Assembly (NCBI GenBank): GCA_019136395.1
Contig: JAGVUH010000568.1
Span: 1-7,451, forward strand
Reading direction: 5' to 3'
DNA from: Gammaproteobacteria bacterium
GTDB lineage: Bacteria; Pseudomonadota; Gammaproteobacteria; Chromatiales; Chromatiaceae
DNA: 7,451 nt
Position numbers and translations under genes: made by a program. Below are positions 1-5,314 of the stretch, piece by piece. The notes under the pieces are model-generated. The model was not told the origin of the DNA. It saw nothing but the letters and a program-made list of their open reading frames with translations, and did not search any database. How positions within the stretch are numbered: the first letter of the stretch is position 1; every line of letters begins with the position of its first letter.

Positions 1-168
1 GCCCTGGTGGTGATGATGTCGCCTGAGATCCTCAAGAAGGGCCTGGATGGCCTGCTCGATACCATCGAGGAGGCGGTAGGCAAGACGGAGAACACGGTGG
101 ATGACATCGTGGTGTTGGGGATCTGTCAGCAGATCCGCCGGGCCTTTGATGTGCCCGACAACGATTGA
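1..168 (+). CDS. 3' end of a small unknown, probably phage-derived protein
   Basis: An open frame enters from the left edge and ends at TGA 166-168, giving 55 visible residues; the true start lies outside the window. The visible part is probably mostly alpha-helical and acidic. It contains the segments SPEILKKGLDGLLDTIEEAV and DDIVVLGICQQIRRAFDVPD and ends in DND. There is no transmembrane stretch and no catalytic motif. Its stop overlaps the next ATG as TGATG (166-170), the arrangement expected for translational coupling. Small proteins of this look occur just upstream of membrane or lysis genes in phage-like regions, but that is an impression from memory, not a family assignment. Function unknown. 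Confidence 0.6.
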   Translation, partial: ALVVMMSPEILKKGLDGLLDTIEEAVGKTENTVDDIVVLGICQQIRRAFDVPDND

Positions 169-389
169 TGGGCGCCCTGCTGGAATGGCGGCCCGTGGCC
201 AGCGGTGTCATCCGCGGGGCCATGGTTGTCTCTGAAGTAGCCATGCAGACCCCCTCTCCCCGGCCCTCCCCCGCCAGGGGGGAGGGAGTAAGCGCATCAG
301 CGGCTGGTGCGGCCGAAGCCCTTCTGGGGCGCGAGGGATCTGAACGAAAACTTGGAATATACCTGGATAACGACGGGGGGATGTCATGA
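168..389 (+). pseudogene. Decayed copy of the downstream gene's 5' end, interrupted by a dispersed hairpin repeat
   Basis: The ATG at 168 overlaps the previous stop and opens a 73-codon frame that closes at TGA 387-389, itself overlapping the next ATG (ATGA, 386-389). Residues 9-19 (about RPVASGVIRGA) match the N-terminus of the next small ORF (LPAAIGAIRGA) and, more weakly, of the gene at 463 (LPTAIQAI). The middle, PSPRPSPARGEG, is the translation of a CCCTCCCCC/GGGGGAGGG hairpin repeat and is unlikely to be native protein. The simplest reading is a duplicated leader of the 463 gene that was hit by a repeat element and no longer encodes a working product. It could still be translated as a coupling link to the genes downstream. 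Confidence 0.45.
251..291 (+). repeat. Dispersed hairpin repeat (CCCTCCCCC / GGGGGAGGG), copy 1
   Basis: The left arm CCCTCCCCC (264-272), a 5-nt loop GCCAG and the right arm GGGGGAGGG (278-286) form a perfect 9-bp stem. The same arms recur at 5129-5151, and a half copy lies at 5177-5200. Repeats of this kind, whose translations read like SPSPQPSPTRGEG, are scattered through many proteobacterial genomes. Here one sits inside a decayed reading frame. Confidence 0.8.
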
Positions 390-466
390 CCGAAACGCTG
401 CCCGCGGCCATCGGTGCCATCCGTGGCGCCTTGGCTGTGCCTGACCACCCTTGGGGGATGTCATGA
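386..466 (+). CDS. 26-codon leader ORF, second copy of a triplicated gene start
   Basis: The ATG at 386 follows a G-rich Shine-Dalgarno-like run (375-380). It encodes 26 residues beginning MTETLPAAIGAIRGALAVPD and stops at TGA 464-466, overlapping the ATG at 463 (ATGA). The first half resembles the next protein's start (MTEALPTAIQAI), and the 5' context GGGGGATGTCATGACCGAA is the same in both. It is therefore probably a truncated duplicate of the gene at 463, kept as a short coupled leader or simply a remnant. It has no hydrophobic segment long enough to span a membrane. Whether it is translated is unknown. Confidence 0.4.
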   Translation: MTETLPAAIGAIRGALAVPDHPWGMS

Positions 467-1044
467 CCGAAGCCCTGCCCACGGCCATTCAGGCCATCCC
501 CGACGGCGGGGACCCCTTTCTGATGGGCGCCAAGTGGTTTGGTCTGGTGGTGGCCGCCCTGCTGGTGGGGGCGGCGCCGGTCATGCTCTACCTGCGCAAG
601 TACCACGTCGATCACCTGGCCAACAGCCGGGACGCGGCGACGGCCGAGGTCTATGAGACCCTGCGCCAGCAGATTCGCGATCATGGGGACCAGATCCATC
701 GGCTGAATGAGGAGCGCGCGGTGCTTCAGGCGGAGAGCCTGAGCCTGCGGGCGCGCATTCTGGAGCTGGAGGGCAAGGAGCAGCAGATGCAGCGGCTCAA
801 GGTGCAGCTCGATGAAGGCGAGGCGCTGATTGCCCGGCTGAAGGACAAGCTGGACTGCAAGGACGAGGTGATGGACAAGCTCACCGGGGAGAACCGGCAG
901 TTGATCACCGAGATCCTCTCCCTGAAGGACCGGGTACACGAAATGGAACTGCGGTTGGCGCGGGACGAAAGCCTGCTCGACCGCAGCCTGAACCCAGGGG
1001 GTATGGCGTATGGCCAAGGTCCGCGGCCCGCTGCTCTCGGTTGA
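463..1044 (+). CDS. Single-pass membrane protein with a long coiled coil, phage-module type
   Basis: The product has 193 residues. I chose ATG 463 because GGGGG (453-457) sits 5 nt upstream and the preceding stop overlaps it (ATGA); an in-frame TTG at 451 is an alternative. One hydrophobic helix spans about residues 25-44 (FGLVVAALLVGAAPVMLYL) and is followed at once by Arg-Lys. By the positive-inside rule, the long C-terminal part should be cytoplasmic. Residues about 60-172 are rich in heptad-spaced Leu/Ile with Glu/Lys/Arg, a clear coiled coil. The topology argues against a classical Rz-type inner-membrane spanin, whose coiled coil faces the periplasm, although the size and phage-like neighbours are reminiscent of one. 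The last 35 nt overlap the next gene. The exact role is unknown. Confidence 0.75.
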   Translation: MTEALPTAIQAIPDGGDPFLMGAKWFGLVVAALLVGAAPVMLYLRKYHVDHLANSRDAATAEVYETLRQQIRDHGDQIHRLNEERAVLQAESLSLRARILELEGKEQQMQRLKVQLDEGEALIARLKDKLDCKDEVMDKLTGENRQLITEILSLKDRVHEMELRLARDESLLDRSLNPGGMAYGQGPRPAALG

Positions 1045-1267
1045 TGCCGCCGGCCAGGTCGGCGGCGCGCTCTGTTTCCGCCATCATGCCGGCGGGGTGC
1101 ATGTGCTGCCGGTCACGGCGCCGGGGTCGCGCGGCTGGAACCTCTACCTGGCGGCCTGGATGGCCCAGCCCGGGGAGGAGGTGAACGCGGCCCTGCTGAT
1201 CGAGACGGCGACCCTGTTGTTGTTGGAGGACGGCTCCGGGGTGCTGCTGCTCGAAGGCGCAGGCTAG
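1010..1267 (+). CDS. Small phage-type protein with MAKV-R-GP N-terminus and LLLEDG-type tail
   Basis: The product has 85 residues from ATG 1010, overlapping the end of the previous gene by 35 nt. The N-terminus MAKVRGPLLSVDAAGQVGGA matches a signature (MAKVKGPL.S.DASG) that I associate with small proteins in phage structural regions, and it recurs in the next gene. Residues 60-85 are a run of short beta-like repeats (ALLIETATLLLLEDGSGVLL), a pattern seen at the ends of phage virion-associated proteins. The helical C-terminal module usual after the MAKVKGP start (a W..L..R stretch ending in WN.F) is missing, so this may be a fusion of one gene's start with another gene's tail. Function unproven. 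Confidence 0.6.
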   Translation: MAKVRGPLLSVDAAGQVGGALCFRHHAGGVHVLPVTAPGSRGWNLYLAAWMAQPGEEVNAALLIETATLLLLEDGSGVLLLEGAG

Positions 1268-1381
1268 CCCGTCATGGCCAAGGTCAAGGGGCCGCCGGTC
1301 AGTTGGGATGCCCGCTGGATCCGCTTGCCGTGCGCAACGGCCATCGCCAAGGTCAAGGGGCCGCTGATGAGCCTGGACGCC
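1010..1381 (+). repeat. Three copies of the MAKV(R/K)GP coding segment
   Basis: Segments of 39 nt starting at 1010, 1274 and 1343 share (ATG/ATC)GCCAAGGTC followed by an (A/C)(A/G)(G/C)GG(G/C)CCG core and end in GA(T/C)GCC. The first belongs to its own gene; the second and third lie in one frame 69 nt apart. Shared 5' ends with unlike downstream sequence suggest start-site duplication or recombination rather than duplication of whole genes. Confidence 0.75.
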
Positions 1382-1756
1382 AGCGGGACGATCGCGGGGG
1401 ATACCCGCCTGCGGCACATGCGCGGTCATGTGCTGATGTACCGGGGGGGTGAACCCGGGAGCGTGCGGCGCCAGGCGCCCTCGGCGTCGCAGGCCCAGGT
1501 CCGGGCCAAGTTTGCCGAGGCCCGGGCGCGGTGGCGAACCCTGAACCCGCAACAGCGGGCCTATTGGCAGGATGTCGCCCGGGAGCTCGATGCGGGGCTG
1601 ACGGCCTGGAATTGCTTCCTGTCCTGCGTGCTGCTCGGCGGCGCGGCCTGCTCCACCGGCTATCAGGTGCCGCCCTTGAGCGAGACCATCACCCTCAAGG
1701 CGGGTTACTCGCCGCCCCCCGTTGCCAGCCCCCTACTCTTTGCCCTGACAGACTGA
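1274..1756 (+). CDS. MAKVKGP/DASG-signature phage-type protein with duplicated N-terminus
   Basis: The product has 160 residues and begins 6 nt after the previous stop. Residues 1-12 (MAKVKGPPVSWD) and 24-35 (IAKVKGPLMSLD) are two copies of the same start, 69 nt apart and in frame; the second has ATC where ATG would be. The ancestral protein probably began at the second copy, lost its ATG, and is now read from the upstream duplicate. Residues 36-75 contain SGTIAGDTRLRHMRGHVLMY and a basic stretch. Residues 77-119 form a helical module with W87, L90, R95, W98 and a WNCFL motif at 112-116, related to the module in the minus-strand gene ending at 3409. The tail 121-160 holds two cysteines at most, is Pro-rich and may be recently acquired. 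Phage structural context is likely; the role is unknown. Confidence 0.65.
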   Translation: MAKVKGPPVSWDARWIRLPCATAIAKVKGPLMSLDASGTIAGDTRLRHMRGHVLMYRGGEPGSVRRQAPSASQAQVRAKFAEARARWRTLNPQQRAYWQDVARELDAGLTAWNCFLSCVLLGGAACSTGYQVPPLSETITLKAGYSPPPVASPLLFALTD

Positions 1757-1757
1757 C

Positions 1758-2693
1758 ATGCTCACGATCTACCGCTCCGACGATGTGGGCGCCCCGGTCC
1801 TCAATGGCTATCCAGGGTCCCTGATCAACGTCCTCGATGCCTGCCTGGTGAACGGCTATGGCGACAAGCCCCCGGTGGGCTGGGCCAAGCCCTTTAGCGA
1901 TGTCAACAAGGCGGTGTACCGGCCGCCCGCGGGCAATCGCTTCTACCTGCGGGTGGTGGACACGGCCAATTACGCCGCGCAGGTGTTGGGTTATCGTGAG
2001 ATGACCAGCGTCGACCTGGGAGTCGAGCCCTTTCCCGCCGCCGCTCAGCTTGCCAATGGCTTGTACCTGTATCGGTCCAATGCCTATTCGCTCGATGCCC
2101 GGGCCTGGCTGCTGCTGGCGACCGATCGGGTCTTGTTGCTGTGGTATGGCTTTGCCTATCCCACCCATGGTGGCGTGGGCACCAGTTGCGACAGCTTCTT
2201 TTTTGGCGATTGCCCCAGTTTCATGCCGAACGATCCGAGCCTGACGCTGATCGTGGGGCGTCATGCCAGTTCTTCATCGGCCTCCTACACCAATTTCGCC
2301 AATCGCATGACCGCTGGCGGTACGTCAACGGGCCATTACCTGGCCAACGGCTTTGCCCAGCTTGGCAGTGCGGTTCCGTGTGGCGTTTTGCCTTGTAGTC
2401 CCTGGAATACCTCAACCTCGGGCTCGAATGGTCCGCCCTTTCCCGATCCCATCACCGGCGGCTTATTGCTTGACCGGATGCGCATCATCGAGGTGAGCGG
2501 CTACACGAATCTGATTCGGGGCGTCATCCCGGGCATCTTCAACGTGGTGCATCAATACCCTGGCACGCATCTGACTCGTTTCCAGGGGCGCGGGCTTTAT
2601 CAAGGTCGGGAGTTCCTGATGTTGCAAACCGGTGGCGCCGATGGGCGCTATGCCGTGTCCCTGCACGAAGACGATTGGCTGCTGATGGTGTGA
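1758..2693 (+). CDS. Phage virion-type structural protein, 311 aa
   Basis: ATG 1758 follows the previous stop by one base. The N-terminal part carries SDDVGAPVLNGYPGSLINVL, then ACLVNGYG...GWAKPFSDVNKAVYR (about 28-54) and FYLRVVD (62-68). A central aromatic/beta region includes RAWLLLATDRVLLLWYG and FFFGDCPSF (147-155). I recognise this combination (APVL-G..GSLI.VLDA.LV.GYG..P..GW.KPFS..NKAV.R, then a FFFGD element) from unnamed proteins in tail or virion gene clusters of phages and prophages. It has no signal peptide and no enzyme motif. It lies between the MAKVKGP-type genes and a small carboxypeptidase-regulatory-like protein, with gaps of only a few nt, so one transcript is likely. It would act in virion assembly if the module is functional. 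Confidence 0.7.
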   Translation: MLTIYRSDDVGAPVLNGYPGSLINVLDACLVNGYGDKPPVGWAKPFSDVNKAVYRPPAGNRFYLRVVDTANYAAQVLGYREMTSVDLGVEPFPAAAQLANGLYLYRSNAYSLDARAWLLLATDRVLLLWYGFAYPTHGGVGTSCDSFFFGDCPSFMPNDPSLTLIVGRHASSSSASYTNFANRMTAGGTSTGHYLANGFAQLGSAVPCGVLPCSPWNTSTSGSNGPPFPDPITGGLLLDRMRIIEVSGYTNLIRGVIPGIFNVVHQYPGTHLTRFQGRGLYQGREFLMLQTGGADGRYAVSLHEDDWLLMV

Positions 2694-2697
2694 GCGC

Positions 2698-3057
2698 ATG
2701 AGCGATCTGGGACCGGTTGGCGTGGTGCTGAGGGGTTACTACGCGATGCCGCTCGGCCTGCTGTACCCCTACCTGCGCCCGGGCGGTTTGCCGGCACGGG
2801 CCTTGATTCTGAGCGAATTGCACCAGACCCCGGCCTGCGACGCAGGCGCGTACCGGTCCATCGCGGGCCAGGTGCGCCATGAGGGCGTGCCGAGCGTGTC
2901 GGTCTCGGTGTGGGGGTGGAACAGTCGCCAGTTACGGGCCAGGACCGAGACGGCGGCCGATGGCTCCTGGGCGTTGGCGGTCGGTCCGGGGCAGTACGGC
3001 ATCACCTACCACGTTGCGGGTTACCAGCCGCTCACGCATGGCCCTTATCAGTTCTGA
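2698..3057 (+). CDS. Small phage-type protein with a carboxypeptidase-regulatory-like beta-sandwich domain
   Basis: The product has 119 residues; ATG 2698 lies 4 nt after the preceding stop. Residues about 54-110 read IAGQVRHEGVPSVSVSVW...TETAADGSWALAVGPGQYGI...VAGYQP. This is the arrangement of carboxypeptidase-regulatory-like or Ig-like domains: I.G.V...G.P....V, then T..DG.W.L.V..G.Y.I, then GYQP. Such domains often sit at the ends of phage tail or fibre proteins and bind surfaces or other virion proteins. Residues 1-50, with RPGGLPARALILSE, form a short conserved-looking lead. Close spacing to the 311-aa protein suggests that the two act together. There are no enzyme residues. Confidence 0.65.
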   Translation: MSDLGPVGVVLRGYYAMPLGLLYPYLRPGGLPARALILSELHQTPACDAGAYRSIAGQVRHEGVPSVSVSVWGWNSRQLRARTETAADGSWALAVGPGQYGITYHVAGYQPLTHGPYQF

Positions 3058-3070
3058 GCCTCAGGGTGGG

Positions 3071-3358
3071 ATGCGGGCCTGCTGGTACTTTGGGCTGGAG
3101 CGGGAGCGCCTGGCGCCGGAGGCTTGGCGGTGCGTGCGGGGGCGGCATGCCACGGTGGCGGCCCTATTCAACATCCTGGGGGCCGATGTGATGGCCCAGC
3201 ATGGCTATCTGGAAGAGGTGTGGGACGGGGGGGACGAGGACCCGGACCCGGACCAGGTGGAGCCCTGGCCGGTGGTGGATATCCTCGATGATGGGCGGGT
3301 GGTGGCGAGAAGGGTGGCGCGGGGCTTTACGGGGTCTGACGCAGATAGTTGGCGATAA
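3071..3358 (+). CDS. Small acidic protein of unknown function, end rewritten by a tandem repeat
   Basis: The product has 95 residues from ATG 3071, with an AGGG Shine-Dalgarno-like element (3063-3066) just upstream. An in-frame ATG at 3038, overlapping the preceding gene, would add 11 residues but has a poorer ribosome site. The centre is strongly acidic (GGDEDPDPDQVEPWP at about 53-67), followed by VVDILDDGRVVARRVARGF. The last residues (about SDADSWR) and the TAA are contributed by the first unit of a 41-bp tandem repeat that belongs to the opposing gene, so the original C-terminus may have been lost. It is the last plus-strand gene of the phage-like module. I do not recognise the family. 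Confidence 0.55.
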   Translation: MRACWYFGLERERLAPEAWRCVRGRHATVAALFNILGADVMAQHGYLEEVWDGGDEDPDPDQVEPWPVVDILDDGRVVARRVARGFTGSDADSWR

Positions 3359-3450
3359 GGCGGTTCCTCACGCATGCTGACGCAGATAGTTGGCGATGAA
3401 ACGGTTTCTCACGCGTTCTGGCGCAGATACTCGGCGATGAAGCGGTTCCA
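3336..3450. repeat. 41-bp tandem repeat, three units, at the meeting point of convergent genes
   Basis: Units begin CTG(A/G)CGCAGATA at 3336, 3377 and 3418. On the minus strand each unit encodes NR(F/L)IA(E/N)YLRQ followed by a stop; the third unit is the true C-terminus of the gene at 3409-3744. The 41-nt period equals 15 codons minus a 4-nt GTGA overlap. Each unit therefore starts at a GTG overlapping the previous stop (3409-3412 and 3368-3371), giving two 14-residue mini-frames at 3368-3412 and 3327-3371. Confidence 0.9.
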
Positions 3451-3744
3451 GCCGGAGCGGCCCTCGGCCTTGGCCTCCGCGTGCTGGCGTTGGCGTTCTG
3501 CTTCGGGTAGGGCCCGCCAGGCGGCGACGGCGGCCTTGAAGCGCTCGCGGCGGGCAAGCTGGGCCGGGCTCTTGCGGTCGTTGATGGTTTCGACGTAGCG
3601 GCAGACCTGGTACTGGCGGTCACCGACGATGCGGCCGTTGCCGAAGCCCTTGCCGGCGAGCTTGATGACGATCTTGACCGGTTGGCCGGCCTGGTCCTGG
3701 ACGGTGAGGACGCCGCGGGTGTCGAGGTTGATCTGATGGCTCAT
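3409..3744 (-). CDS. 111-aa phage-type protein with WN-F-I C-terminal module
   Basis: It reads leftward from ATG at 3742-3744 to TGA at 3409-3411, 12 nt after the stop of the 324-aa gene, so the two are probably co-transcribed. Residues 1-50 are beta-rich (GVLTVQDQAGQPVKIVIKLA). Residues 62-109 form a basic helical segment, with AAWRALPEAERQRQHAEAKA and a final GWNRFIAEYLRQNA. The W77...L79...R84...WN(99-100)RFI pattern parallels residues 77-119 of the protein at 1274-1756, which suggests a shared, perhaps virion-associated or DNA-binding module. The C-terminal 12 residues are repeated twice downstream in the 41-bp tandem array. Function unknown. Confidence 0.65.
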   Translation of the reverse strand: MSHQINLDTRGVLTVQDQAGQPVKIVIKLAGKGFGNGRIVGDRQYQVCRYVETINDRKSPAQLARRERFKAAVAAWRALPEAERQRQHAEAKAEGRSGWNRFIAEYLRQNA

Positions 3745-3756
3745 GGCGGGCGGATC

Positions 3757-4731
3757 TCAGGTGAGGAAGCTGGGGCGGTAGACCTGGACGTTCAGGTTGA
3801 CCCGGCACTCGGCCCAGGCGTTGCTGGCGCGGTAGATACCGCAGGGGGCGCGGGTGCTGAGCTTGAGGTTGAGCCAGCCGGTGGTTTTGCTCCAGCCGTT
3901 GGAGAGATTGGCCCCGAGCTGGAAGACCAGATCCACGGGCTGGGTGTGGCTCCAGCCAAGATTCGTGGGGGGGATGGCGAGGTTGCCATCGTAGAGGAAG
4001 GCCCAGTTCTCGGCGATTGACTCGCTGAAGCCGTCGGCGGAGGACTGGTAGCTGAAGAAGTGGACCGCGGCCGAGGGGGTGAACCAGAGCTTGAGGCCTG
4101 ACTCTTCGGCGTTGGCGCTGATGCTGCCCTGGAGGTGGATGAGGACGAAGCCGCGCTCGTCGCCCACGGAGTGCTTGGGGAAAGGGTAGGTCAGGGAGCG
4201 TTGGGCGTGCCAGGTGTCGACGAAGTAGCGGTTGGCATCGATGGCGCCGGCCCAGCCCGGCAGGGGCGGCCAGCCGCCCGCACTGGCCTGGCTGAAGGGC
4301 CAGTAGGCGGAGCGGAGGGAGTAATCACAGTCGGTGTTGGCGGTGTCCAGGGGATCGGCCGGGTCCGGGGGTGGATGGGCGGTGCGGTCTACGGTGGGGT
4401 AGGCCACCTCGATGCGGTCGGTGACCGGCGCGGGGGCGGTCCAGAACTCGGCGGCGAAGGAGCGGCGGGCGATGCCGTTGAGGATCTCGGTGCGGAGGGA
4501 CGGCCGGCTGCCATCGCGCCAGCTTGCCGGGCCAAACTGGATGAGCCAGTCGGCAACGTGGCCCATGTTGTAGGGGTTGGACCAGCGCATCTTAGGCTGC
4601 ACCGGCTTGAGCTTGTGGTTGGTGGGATAGGCCGAGGCCGAGGCGAACTTGCTCGCCTTGTTGACGCTCAGCGTGTCCCCCAGCAGGGCGGCGACGTCCG
4701 CGGGCGGGTTGAAGTGGGTGATGCGGGCCAT
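3757..4731 (-). CDS. 324-aa protein of unknown function, probably phage structural
   Basis: It reads leftward from ATG at 4729-4731 to TGA at 3757-3759. There is no strong ribosome site just before the start. The protein is rich in Trp, Pro, Ser and Asn and looks mostly beta. The N-terminal part has ADVAALLGDTLSVNKASKF and a Trp-rich stretch (WSNPYNMGHVADWLIQFG). The middle holds a Pro/Asp-rich linker (HPPPDPADPLDTA), and the C-terminal half resembles a beta-sandwich with NLSNGWSKTTGWLNLKLS and a final NVQVYRPSFLT. It has no signal peptide, membrane helix or catalytic motif that I recognise. It is grouped with the 111-aa gene and faces the phage-like plus-strand module, so a virion or tail-associated role is the best guess. 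Confidence 0.6.
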   Translation of the reverse strand: MARITHFNPPADVAALLGDTLSVNKASKFASASAYPTNHKLKPVQPKMRWSNPYNMGHVADWLIQFGPASWRDGSRPSLRTEILNGIARRSFAAEFWTAPAPVTDRIEVAYPTVDRTAHPPPDPADPLDTANTDCDYSLRSAYWPFSQASAGGWPPLPGWAGAIDANRYFVDTWHAQRSLTYPFPKHSVGDERGFVLIHLQGSISANAEESGLKLWFTPSAAVHFFSYQSSADGFSESIAENWAFLYDGNLAIPPTNLGWSHTQPVDLVFQLGANLSNGWSKTTGWLNLKLSTRAPCGIYRASNAWAECRVNLNVQVYRPSFLT

Positions 4732-4853
4732 GGCGGGGGTGGTGGCGGGGCGTTGCCGGTGGGGTGGGCATGGGTAGGGTGAATCCCTGAGCGAGTAGCC
4801 AGGGGCATGGACAGGGAGCGCGGGTAGCGTCAGAGCGGGTTAGTGGATTGGGA

Positions 4854-4859
4854 ATTATA
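4854..4859 (-). promoter_or_regulatory. Candidate -10 box for the minus-strand pair
   Basis: The minus strand reads TATAAT exactly, about 120 nt upstream of the ATG at 4731. No good TTGACA-like -35 lies 16-18 nt away, so this is only a weak suggestion. The rest of 4732-4906 is non-coding as far as I can see; 4885-4917 is A-rich and marks the approach to the dispersed 180-bp repeat. Confidence 0.25.
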
Positions 4860-4923
4860 GGCCAGCAGTCATAGGCGCTGCCGATAGCAGGCTAAAAAAC
4901 GATAGAAAAAAACAGGCAAAAAT

Positions 4924-4953
4924 GTCGGATCTTGTCGGATCTTGTCGGAATTT
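4924..4953 (+). promoter_or_regulatory. Three 10-bp direct repeats (GTCGGA units), copy A
   Basis: GTCGGATCTT occurs twice and is followed by GTCGGAATTT, which abuts ATG 4954. The 10-bp spacing places each unit on the same face of the helix, as in operators with stacked regulator sites. The same three-unit block precedes ATG 6932 in copy B. No regulator can be named. Confidence 0.45.
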
Positions 4954-5051
4954 ATGTCTTCACAAGTGGGGGAAAGCCCATGACAATACCGACCTCGCAA
5001 GGCCGAACCCGCCACCCCACCACACGACCAGGCAGCCTGGGCCTTGTTTGA
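4954..5051 (+). other. Chain of two overlapping mini-ORFs in repeat copy A
   Basis: ATG 4954 encodes MSSQVGESP and stops at TGA 4981-4983, overlapping ATG 4980 (ATGA). That second frame encodes 23 residues beginning MTIPTSQGRTRHP and stops at TGA 5049-5051, which overlaps ATG 5051 of the broken gene downstream (TGATG). Copy B keeps the same order, with D/E and A/V exchanges in the first peptide. A G-run (4967-4972) before ATG 4980 could serve as its ribosome site. The two copies are so alike that frame conservation is weak evidence for translation. Confidence 0.35.
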
Positions 5052-5087
5052 TGCCTGAGATGACACGGCAGGGCGGTAGCGTGCTTG

Positions 5088-5230
5088 GCGGCGGGGAGGG
5101 CGGCCGCACGGGCTCCCCCTCTCCCCAACCCTCCCCCACGAGGGGGGAGGGAGATAGGAGGGCCTTCGCACTGACTTGCCCCGCCAGGGGGAGGGGGTAA
5201 GATCCTTCGTCAGGAGAGGACGAGAGCATC
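5088..5230 (+). repeat. Hairpin-rich insertion (CCCTCCCCC repeat, copy 2 plus a half copy)
   Basis: Compared with copy B, where GTGCTTG runs straight into CCCCCTACGATACC, copy A carries about 143 extra nt here. The insert contains CCCTCCCCC (5129-5137), loop ACGAG and GGGGGAGGG (5143-5151), a perfect 9-bp stem. It also has a second partial unit, CCCCGCCAGGGGGAGGGGGTAAG (5179-5201), like the right half of copy 1 at 271-292. I could not identify a target-site duplication with confidence. Confidence 0.65.
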
Positions 5231-5242
5231 GGCCCCTTCGAC

Positions 5243-5314
5243 GCCCTGGCCCTAGCCGTCGCCCTCATCCTCGCCGTCGCCCTCATCCTAGCCGACACCC
5301 TCATGCACGCCGTC
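5243..5314 (+). repeat. 18-bp tandem repeat, four units
   Basis: Units at 5243, 5261, 5279 and 5297 follow (G/A)CCCT-N-N-N-CC...GCCG(T/A)C. They translate in frame as ALALAV, ALILAV, ALILAD and TLMHAV. The intact relative at 7028 has a single equivalent (DTLIRGV), so this is an in-frame expansion in the broken copy. The result is a hydrophobic stretch that could mimic a membrane helix. Confidence 0.75.

Larger units (their letters stand above)
192..500 (+). repeat. Three diverged copies of a gene-start segment
   Basis: Copies begin at 192, 401 and 478 and share CCC-N-N-G-GCC-A...GCCATCC-like sequence. Each is read in the frame of its own ORF: PVASGVIRGA, PAAIGAIRGA and PTAIQAIPDG. The offsets are 209 and 77 nt, both equal to 2 modulo 3, so the reading frame changes from copy to copy but stays open through ATGA-type overlaps. 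Copies 1 and 2 are clearly related by eye over about 45 nt; copy 3 matches over about 24 nt plus the shared 5' context. Confidence 0.65.
4907..5087 (+). repeat. 180-bp dispersed repeat, copy A
   Basis: This segment runs from the A-run before ACAGGC through GTAGCGTGCTTG and matches 6886-7064 with about ten substitutions and small indels. The beginning of a third copy (AAAAAAACAGGCGAA) is at the right edge of the window. Conserved parts in order are an A-rich start with ACAGGC, three 10-bp GTCGGA units, ATGTCTTCACAAG, a G-run, TGACAATACCGACCTCGC and a final TGATGCCTGAGATGACACGG-like segment leading into the next gene's start. It behaves like a mobile or duplicated 5' region (promoter plus leader) shared by a family of small genes, or like a MITE. 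I see no terminal inverted repeats. Confidence 0.85.

Noticed and set aside
208..1017. Long minus-strand open frame (269 codons) opposite the coiled-coil gene
   Set aside because: It is the antisense of a clear membrane/coiled-coil protein and of the hairpin repeat; GC-rich codons leave the opposite strand open. No domain pattern is visible.
463..1044. Rz-type spanin
   Set aside because: The Arg-Lys pair just after the membrane helix predicts a cytoplasmic coiled coil, opposite to a spanin, and no outer-membrane lipoprotein partner gene is embedded or adjacent.
1695..2264. Minus-strand open frame of 189 codons opposite the 311-aa virion-type gene
   Set aside because: The plus-strand frame is recognisable as a phage virion-type protein and fits the gene order.
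3336..3450. CRISPR array
   Set aside because: The 41-nt units are directly adjacent with no unique spacers, and they encode part of a protein.
4135..4782. Plus-strand open frame of 215 codons opposite the 324-aa gene
   Set aside because: Its product is almost all Gly, Val, Ala and Arg, as expected from antisense of GC-rich DNA. The minus-strand frame has the balanced, Trp-containing composition of a real protein.
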